Assembly: GCF_040812015.1 (NCBI RefSeq)
Contig: NZ_JBFNXJ010000016.1
Span: 40,423-104,422 of the forward strand
Source: Chitinivorax sp. PXF-14
GTDB lineage: Bacteria > Pseudomonadota > Gammaproteobacteria > Burkholderiales > SCOH01
Direction: 5' to 3'
Length of the DNA: 64,000 bases
The notes below the pieces were generated by a model. That model saw nothing but the letters and a program-made list of their open reading frames with translations, had not been told where the DNA came from and made no database searches. Positions 56,166-64,000 of this stretch are shown here, piece by piece. Each line of letters starts with the position of its first letter. Positions within the stretch are counted from its first letter, which is position 1. Position numbers and translations under genes: made by a program.

Positions 56166-56948
56166 CTAAGCCTCGCCCAGCGCGACGATCAGGCCATCCG
56201 TCAGCCAGGTTTTCAGGTATTGCGCGGCGTGCAATGGCGCCTCGTCTTCGCAGACGAAAGCACACAGGCCCTCGCACACCTCGCCGAAACCCGCGCCGGC
56301 CCGGGCGCTGTCGAGGGCATCGGCCTCGGCGGCGTCGAGCGAGCGGAAGTAGCTGGTGATGCCATTGCGCCAGATCAGCCATGGCTGCGGCTGGCCTGCC
56401 ATGGCCGGTGGTGGCGTTGCCTCGGCGTTGGCGGTAACGGCCTTCCAGATCGTCGGGATATTCCATGCGAGCGTCAGCCGGCGCAGCGAGGGGTGGAAGC
56501 TGAATTGCAGCCCGGCCCAGTCCTCGGGCGTGACGGCAGCCATCGTGCCGACGCCGAGCGCTGGCCTGTCGGCGGCATCGAAGGCCTCGGTCATGCTCCA
56601 TTCCCACGCGGCGAGCTCGGCCAGGCGGTTATCCGCGCCATAGCCGGCATGTTCGCCGAGGAAGGTCGGCAGGCGGTCGCCGAACCAGCGGATGGAAAAA
56701 TGAGTCGGCGCGTGGGCGGCGAGATAGTCGCGTGCAATGCGCTCGAAGCCATCGTCGCCGACCATCTGGCGCAGGATCGGGTAATTGCTGTCGAGCGCCT
56801 CGATCAGCCTGCGGCGGTAGGCGTTGGCGTAGACCGCGAGTCGGGTCGGGGCGTCGACCTTGTCCGTGCCGACGATATGCTCGGCGAATCCGTCGTTGTC
56901 GCCGCGCAGGTGGCGGTAGAAGCCGTGTTCGAGCTCGTCGAGTGTCAT
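56166..56948 (-). CDS. bufC: BufC-like partner protein (DUF2063, putative DNA-binding domain family)
   Basis: A 260-residue protein of the DUF2063 family that accompanies MNIO enzymes. The N-terminus [20 protein letters not shown] and the region [59 protein letters not shown] are typical. In MNIO systems the partner recognises the precursor peptide and presents it to the enzyme. The start overlaps the bufB stop as ATGA (56945-56948). It is the last gene of the bufferin operon; its end is followed by the convergent MscS gene. Confidence 0.9.
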   Translation of the reverse strand: MTLDELEHGFYRHLRGDNDGFAEHIVGTDKVDAPTRLAVYANAYRRRLIEALDSNYPILRQMVGDDGFERIARDYLAAHAPTHFSIRWFGDRLPTFLGEHAGYGADNRLAELAAWEWSMTEAFDAADRPALGVGTMAAVTPEDWAGLQFSFHPSLRRLTLAWNIPTIWKAVTANAEATPPPAMAGQPQPWLIWRNGITSYFRSLDAAEADALDSARAGAGFGEVCEGLCAFVCEDEAPLHAAQYLKTWLTDGLIVALGEA

Positions 56949-57778
56949 GCCGGCACCGCCTGGGCCTGTGCGGCGATGCGGCGCGCCTGATCGAGCTCGG
57001 CCAGCAGCTCGGGCAGCGGCGGGATGTCGTCGTCGCGTTCGATCATCGTCGATACCGGGCCAAAACGGCTGATCGCCTCGCGGTACAGCGCCCATACCGG
57101 GTCGGGCACCGGGTGGTCGTGGGTGTCGATCAGGTAGGCGCCGGCATCGGTGTGGCCGGCCAGGTGTATCTGCTGGATGCGCTCGGCCGGCATGCCGTCG
57201 AGGTAGTCGAGCGCGTCGAACTCATGGTTGACGCTGCTGACATAGATATTGTTGACGTCGAGCAGGATCAGGCAATCCGCGCGTTGTGCGATCTCGCGCA
57301 GGAAGTCCCATTCGGTCATGCCCGAGCTTTTGTAGCTGACATAGCTCGATACGTTTTCGAGCAGGATGCGCCGGCCGAGGAAATCCTGCACCGCCTGCAC
57401 CCGTTCGGCCACGTGGCGGATCGCCTCTTCGGTGTAGGGCAGCGGCAGCAGGTCGTGCGCGTTGTGGCCGCCTATGCCGGTCCAGCACAGGTGGTCCGAA
57501 ATCCAGGCGGGCTCGATGCGTTGCGCCAGCGCCTTGAGGCGCGCCAGGTAGTCGCGGTTGAGCGGGTCGCCCGAGCCGATGGACAGGCTCACGCCATGCA
57601 TGACCATCGGGTAGTGTTCGCGGATACGGTCGAGAAAGTGCAGCGGCTTGCCGCCGTCGACCATGTAGTTTTCGGAAATGATCTCGAACCAGTCGACCGC
57701 AGGACGGCTGTCGAGAATCGCAGTGTAGTGGTCGGTTCGCAGGCCGAGGCCGAAACCGAGGCTGGGGTAGTGGCTCAT
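56945..57778 (-). CDS. bufB: MNIO-family (DUF692) bufferin-modifying enzyme BufB
   Basis: A 277-residue TIM-barrel enzyme of the multinuclear non-haem iron oxidative family (MbnB relatives). The likely metal ligands are in [56 protein letters not shown] and IERDDDI. Enzymes of this family convert cysteines of a precursor into heterocycles such as thio-oxazoles. The start at 57776-57778 is that of the family ([13 protein letters not shown]). No ribosome-binding site is seen; a hairpin (57786-57804) stands just in front of the start. It overlaps bufC by ATGA. Confidence 0.94.
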   Translation of the reverse strand: MSHYPSLGFGLGLRTDHYTAILDSRPAVDWFEIISENYMVDGGKPLHFLDRIREHYPMVMHGVSLSIGSGDPLNRDYLARLKALAQRIEPAWISDHLCWTGIGGHNAHDLLPLPYTEEAIRHVAERVQAVQDFLGRRILLENVSSYVSYKSSGMTEWDFLREIAQRADCLILLDVNNIYVSSVNHEFDALDYLDGMPAERIQQIHLAGHTDAGAYLIDTHDHPVPDPVWALYREAISRFGPVSTMIERDDDIPPLPELLAELDQARRIAAQAQAVPA

Positions 57779-57785
57779 GGTGATC

Positions 57786-57804
57786 GGGCCGGACGAGCCG
57801 GCCC
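57786..57804 (-). promoter_or_regulatory. Hairpin between precursor and bufB
   Basis: On the minus strand GGGCCGG and CCGGCCC form a 7-bp stem with a 5-base loop. It ends 7 bases before the bufB start and replaces the ribosome-binding site. It could lower bufB expression relative to the precursors. Confidence 0.6.
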
Positions 57805-57815
57805 CGGGCGTCCTG

Positions 57816-58070
57816 TCAGTTAACAACCTTGCCGTGCTTGGCCGTGCACTCCTTTTCGGTGGCCGAGAGCCAGCCGTGACCCTTGCAGGTATTCTGGCCC
57901 TTGCACTCGTTCGTGGCCGATTTGCATTCGCTCGTGCCCTTGCAGGAATTGATGCCGGCACACTTTACCGTGGCATCTTCAGCATGGGCCGCGCCGGCCA
58001 CGCCGACGGCGGAGAACATGGCTGCAGCTGCGGTGGCCAGCGCAAGTCCGGCAAATTTTCTCTTATCCAT
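57816..58070 (-). CDS. bufA2: Bufferin-type (BufA2-like) exported precursor, second copy
   Basis: An 84-residue precursor. Residues 1-30 are a signal peptide ([15 protein letters not shown]; cleavage near AHA/ED). The mature part has six cysteines at 37, 43, 49, 56, 62 and 75, with the repeat CKG/CKS ([17 protein letters not shown]). The spacing C-x5-C-x5-C-x6-C-x5-C-x12-C is identical to that of the copy encoded at 58256-58516. AAAGGAG lies 8 bases before the ATG. It should be modified by BufB/BufC and act in the periplasm as a metal-binding peptide. It lies 37 bases before bufB. Confidence 0.9.
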   Translation of the reverse strand: MDKRKFAGLALATAAAAMFSAVGVAGAAHAEDATVKCAGINSCKGTSECKSATNECKGQNTCKGHGWLSATEKECTAKHGKVVN

Positions 58071-58121
58071 GGTAATGCTCCTTTCAGATTGACTGGAAAA
58101 ACGGCTTCACACCCAAATCGG

Positions 58122-58145
58122 GTCGCCTGGGTATCCCGCGGCGAC
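58122..58145 (-). repeat. Hairpin between the two precursor genes
   Basis: GTCGCC (58122-58127) and GGCGAC (58140-58145) can pair, with a smaller GGG/CCC stem in the loop. It lies in the 185-base gap between the two precursor genes and might limit RNA decay or transcription between them. Confidence 0.4.
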
Positions 58146-58255
58146 ACGTCATGCGTGGCACCGGCCGGTTACGCTGACTTGGTCGAAACCCATATCGATT
58201 TCTTACAGCCCGTTGCCGATCGTGCTGGTGGCACCCGACGACCGGCAGCAGGCTG

Positions 58256-58516
58256 TCACTGTGGTTTCGGCTTCGCCGCTTCGGCCTGTGCCGCCTCGCA
58301 TTCCTGCTTGGTCGTCTCCACCCAGCCCTGGCCCTTGCAGGTATTCATGCCCTTGCAGTCGTTTTTGGCGGATTTGCACGAACCCTGGCCCTTGCAGCCA
58401 TTGATGCCTTCGCACTTCACGCGGGCCTCGTCCGCCTGGGCCGTGCCTATCGCGGCGCTGGCAAACATCGTGGCGGCCGCGGCAGCCAGGGCGATCTGGG
58501 ATAGTGTCGATTTCAT
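58256..58516 (-). CDS. bufA2: Bufferin-type (BufA2-like) exported precursor, first copy
   Basis: An 86-residue precursor with a signal peptide (STLSQIALAAAAATMFASAAIG; cleavage near TAQA/DE). The mature part has cysteines at 35, 41, 47, 54, 60 and 73, again with the CKG/CKS pattern (GCKGQGSCKSAKNDCKG) and NTCKGQGW. The spacing equals that of the second copy. It has a short tail with Ala, Lys, Pro (EAAKPKPQ). AAGGAG lies 8 bases before the ATG. It is the first gene of the operon, so its promoter must lie in 58517-58900. Confidence 0.9.
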   Translation of the reverse strand: MKSTLSQIALAAAAATMFASAAIGTAQADEARVKCEGINGCKGQGSCKSAKNDCKGMNTCKGQGWVETTKQECEAAQAEAAKPKPQ

Positions 58517-61573
<3,057 letters not shown>

Positions 61574-61621
61574 GCATCGCGCGCATGGCCTGCATGAGCA
61601 GGCCGTGCTCGCCTGATCGAG

Positions 61622-62155
61622 ATGGTGAAGATGGCAAGACTGAGCTCCCTGACCCTGATGCTCGCCGCCGCGTTGAGCGTGTCGGCCTGCGGTTTCCACC
61701 TGCGTGGCGTCGGCGGCAGTACCGATATCCCGTTCCGCACGATGTATGTCGAGGGCGGCGGTGGCGTGGCGACGGGCCTGCAGCAATACCTGCGCGCCGT
61801 GCCGGGAATGACGCTGGCGAAGCAGGCGAAGGATGCCGAGGCGACCATCGCGGTGGTCAGCGAAAAGACCGACAAGACTATTCGTTCGCTGAACCAGGCC
61901 GGCAAGGTGAGCGAATATGAGCTGCATTATTCGCTCACCTACACGCTGCTCGGCGCCAGCCGGCAGCCGCTGTTTCCGACCAGCGAGATCAATATCCGCC
62001 GCTACATGACCTACGAGGACAGCTTCGCGCTCGGCAAGGAGCAGGAAGAGGCGATGCTGGTGCGCGACATGCAGCAGGATGCGACGCAGCAGATCCTGCG
62101 CCGTCTGACGGTTTACAAGCCGCGTCCGGAAGACATGGCGAGCCGGGTACAGTAG
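61622..62155 (+). CDS. lptE: LPS-assembly lipoprotein LptE
   Basis: A 177-residue outer-membrane lipoprotein that plugs the LptD channel. The signal ends in LSVSAC with the lipidated cysteine at residue 23, followed by the family start GFHLRG. The rest has the pattern of LptE (LHYSLTYTLLGASRQPLFPTSEINIRRYMTYEDS). The ATG at 61631 is another possible start. It lies 48 bases after leuS, and its stop is directly followed by the holA ATG. Confidence 0.94.
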   Translation: MVKMARLSSLTLMLAAALSVSACGFHLRGVGGSTDIPFRTMYVEGGGGVATGLQQYLRAVPGMTLAKQAKDAEATIAVVSEKTDKTIRSLNQAGKVSEYELHYSLTYTLLGASRQPLFPTSEINIRRYMTYEDSFALGKEQEEAMLVRDMQQDATQQILRRLTVYKPRPEDMASRVQ

Positions 62156-63187
62156 ATGCAGCTGAAGCTTGAACAGCTCCCGCAGCATCTGCAGAAGGGG
62201 CTGGCGTCACTCTATGTGCTGCATGGCGAAGAGGCTTTTCTGGTGCTCGAAGCGGTGGACCGCATCCGTGCACGTGCGCGCCAGGAGGGCTTTGCCGAGC
62301 GCGAGGTGTTGACGGTCGAGCCCGGCTTCAAGTGGAACGAGCTGATGATGGCCGGCGCGAGCCAGAGCCTGTTCGGCGACCGCAAGCTGCTCGAACTGCG
62401 CATCCCCGGCGGCAAGCCCGGCGCCGAGGGCGGGCAGGCCCTGCAGGACTACTGCCAGAACCTGTCGCCCGATACGGTGACGCTGATCACCCTGCCCAAG
62501 CTCGATCGCACCCAGCAGGGCAGCAAGTGGTTCACCGCACTCGAACACGCCGGCGTGGCGGTCGCCGCGTGGCCGATCGAGCGCGCCAGCCTGCCGCAAT
62601 GGATCGCCGGGCGCCTGCAACAGCAAAACCAGCGGCTGGACCGCGATACCCTGGCCTTCCTCGCCGACAAGGTCGAGGGCAATCTGTTCGCCGCCCACCA
62701 GGAAATCCAGAAACTCGGCCTGCTCTATGGCGAGGGCGAGCTGTCGCCGGAGCAGGTGCGCGATGCGGTGCTCGATGTGTCGCGCTTCGATGTTTTCAAG
62801 CTGGGCGAGGCGCTGCTCGGCGGCGACGCCCTGCGTTTCAGCCGGGTGCTCGACGGCCTGCAGGCCGAGGGCGAGTCGCCGGTGCTGGTGCTGTGGGCGC
62901 TCGCCGAGGAGGTGCGCACGCTGCTCAAGCTCAAGCGCGGCCTGCTGCAACGGCAGGCGCTCCCTCAGTTGCTCAAGGAGCATCGGGTGTGGGGGGCGCG
63001 CCAGCAACTGATGGAGCCCGCCTTGCGCCGCTTGTCCGTGGCCCAGCTCGAAACGGCATTGAGCGAGGCCGCGCACAGTGATCGGCTGATCAAGGGCCTG
63101 GGCAGCGGCGAGCCGTGGTCGGTCATGCTGCGCCTTGGCTTGTCCCTATGTTCGGCCACGGCCGGCGCTTTTGTGATCAACACATGA
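62156..63187 (+). CDS. holA: DNA polymerase III delta subunit
   Basis: A 343-residue subunit of the clamp loader. The typical start is PLYVLHGEEAFL-like (LASLYVLHGEEAFLVLEAVDRIR), and LFGDRKLLELRIPGGKPG and LFAAHQEIQKLGLLYGEGELS follow. Its first codon abuts the lptE stop. It overlaps the HAD gene by ATGA (63184-63187). The leuS-lptE-holA order is conserved in proteobacteria; nadD, which often follows, is elsewhere in this window. Confidence 0.96.
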   Translation: MQLKLEQLPQHLQKGLASLYVLHGEEAFLVLEAVDRIRARARQEGFAEREVLTVEPGFKWNELMMAGASQSLFGDRKLLELRIPGGKPGAEGGQALQDYCQNLSPDTVTLITLPKLDRTQQGSKWFTALEHAGVAVAAWPIERASLPQWIAGRLQQQNQRLDRDTLAFLADKVEGNLFAAHQEIQKLGLLYGEGELSPEQVRDAVLDVSRFDVFKLGEALLGGDALRFSRVLDGLQAEGESPVLVLWALAEEVRTLLKLKRGLLQRQALPQLLKEHRVWGARQQLMEPALRRLSVAQLETALSEAAHSDRLIKGLGSGEPWSVMLRLGLSLCSATAGAFVINT

Positions 63188-63852
63188 TGGAACTGCATCA
63201 CATCGAAGCCGTCATCTTCGATATGGATGGCCTGATGCTCGACACCGAGCGCATCTCGCTCGCCTGCTGGCAGCAGGCGGCCGAGGCCCACGGCTACCGG
63301 CTCGATCCGGCCATCGGCATCGGCATGGTGGGGCTCAACAGCCGCGATTCCGCGCGCTGGATACGCGAAACGCTCGGTGACGACTTCCCCGTCGACCGCA
63401 TCAACGACACCTCACGCAAACTGTATCTCGAGGCGTTCGAGCGCGGCATCCCGACCAAGCCGGGGCTGTTCGAACTGCTGGACTGGCTCGACGATGCAGG
63501 GCTCCCCAAGGCCGTGGCGACGTCCACCCGACGCAGTTTCGCGGAGAAAAAGCTGGGCCAGGTCGGCATCCTGCAACGCTTTCAGCACACGGTATGTGGT
63601 GACGAGGTCACGCAGGGCAAGCCAGCGCCGGAGATCTTTCTGCGTGCGGCGCAAGGGCTGGGGATCGACGCCGCAGCCTGCCTGGTGCTCGAAGACTCCG
63701 ATCCCGGCGTGCGCGGCGCGTTGGCGGCGGGCATGCGGGTGATCCAGGTGCCGGACATCCGGCCGCCGCATGACGAGGTCCGGGCATTCGGCCACCCGAT
63801 CATGGCATCGCTCGATGCCGTGCTGGCTGCCCTGAAACAGTCGTGCGGCTGA
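63184..63852 (+). CDS. HAD-superfamily phosphatase (beta-phosphoglucomutase-like)
   Basis: A 222-residue HAD hydrolase of subfamily IA. The nucleophile motif is IFDMDGLMLDTE, motif II is AVATSTRRSFAEKKL, and motifs III/IV are GDEVTQGKPAPEIFLRAAQGLGI and LVLEDSDPGVRGALAAGM. The ATGA overlap with holA supports the start (an adjacent second ATG is in frame). The substrate is unknown; phosphoglycolate or sugar phosphates are typical for the family. Confidence 0.92.
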   Translation: MMELHHIEAVIFDMDGLMLDTERISLACWQQAAEAHGYRLDPAIGIGMVGLNSRDSARWIRETLGDDFPVDRINDTSRKLYLEAFERGIPTKPGLFELLDWLDDAGLPKAVATSTRRSFAEKKLGQVGILQRFQHTVCGDEVTQGKPAPEIFLRAAQGLGIDAAACLVLEDSDPGVRGALAAGMRVIQVPDIRPPHDEVRAFGHPIMASLDAVLAALKQSCG

Positions 63853-63910
63853 GTGCCGGGCCGATCTCCGTCGGTACCGGCCGACCCACGGAGTGTAGAG
63901 CGGCGCGCGT

Positions 63911-63990
63911 TTTGGCACAGATTTGCATGGCATTTGACATAGGTTGCGCGCAAACCTCTCGCCCGGGATTTGCGTGCAAATTGGCACAGG
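63911..63990. repeat. Cluster of TTTGC/GCAAA palindromes and direct repeats
   Basis: Three related elements lie within 70 bases: ATTTGCATGGCAT (63921-63933), the perfect palindrome TTGCGCGCAA (63944-63953) and the near-perfect ATTTGCGTGCAAAT (63968-63981). TTGGCACAG occurs twice as a direct repeat (63912-63920 and 63981-63989). The cluster lies after the HAD gene at the edge of the window and may be the operator region of the next gene. Confidence 0.5.
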
Positions 63991-64000
63991 CAAGGCGGGT

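Overview
This window looks like an ordinary chromosomal stretch of a G+C-rich (roughly two-thirds by eye) betaproteobacterium, most likely in or near the Neisseriales (Chromobacteriaceae/Chitinibacteraceae type). The inference rests on gene content and order: metK followed by HtrB/LpxL-like acyltransferases, dapF-DUF484-xerC, nadD-rsfS-rlmH-maf-rng, leuS-lptE-holA, an SAH riboswitch before ahcY, and a MutL with an endonuclease motif. I saw no rRNA, tRNA, CRISPR array, insertion sequence or prophage. Coding density is very high and many neighbours overlap by ATGA.

Layout. 1-1.2 kb: the end of an unknown membrane protein, then a ribbon-helix-helix/SPFH pair behind a double palindromic operator. 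1.2-12.4 kb: a broken-up version of the queG / tsaE-amidase-mutL-miaA block known from enterobacteria, with a MASE3-type hybrid kinase, a hypothetical gene and a cytochrome c gene set into it. 12.4-18.7 kb: a periplasmic binding protein, murI, a lipoprotein, purB, and a nitric-oxide module (nsrR, a group III truncated haemoglobin, hmp) with NsrR-like sites. 18.8-25.4 kb: a DJ-1/PfpI protein, pilR-pilS, proA and a DUF2804 protein. 25.5-31.6 kb: an Aer-like chemoreceptor and the nadD-rsfS-rlmH-maf-rng cluster, then dgkA and a Dabb protein. 31.8-40.8 kb: a lipase-like hydrolase, algR-algZ divergent from argH, a second-type infA with a long tail, a DMT exporter, DNA alkylation repair genes (an Ada-sensor/AlkA fusion and ogt) and a TfoX protein. 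40.8-48 kb: one-carbon and methyl metabolism (metF, ahcY with its riboswitch, metK) with a phosphate transporter pair (pit and DUF47) between ahcY and metK, and an exported protein of unknown role.

48-54.4 kb is an envelope block: three HtrB/LpxL-family acyltransferases with a VanY-type carboxypeptidase between the second and third, all joined by ATGA overlaps, then a CoA-binding protein, dapF, DUF484 and xerC. A MscS-type channel follows. 56.2-58.5 kb holds a bufferin-type operon on the minus strand: two tandem exported cysteine-rich precursors with identical cysteine spacing, an MNIO/DUF692 modifying enzyme (BufB) and its partner (BufC). This is the most interesting system in the window, because it should make post-translationally modified metal-binding periplasmic peptides. 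The window ends with leuS-lptE-holA and a HAD phosphatase, then a cluster of TTTGC/GCAAA repeats that probably belongs to the next gene.
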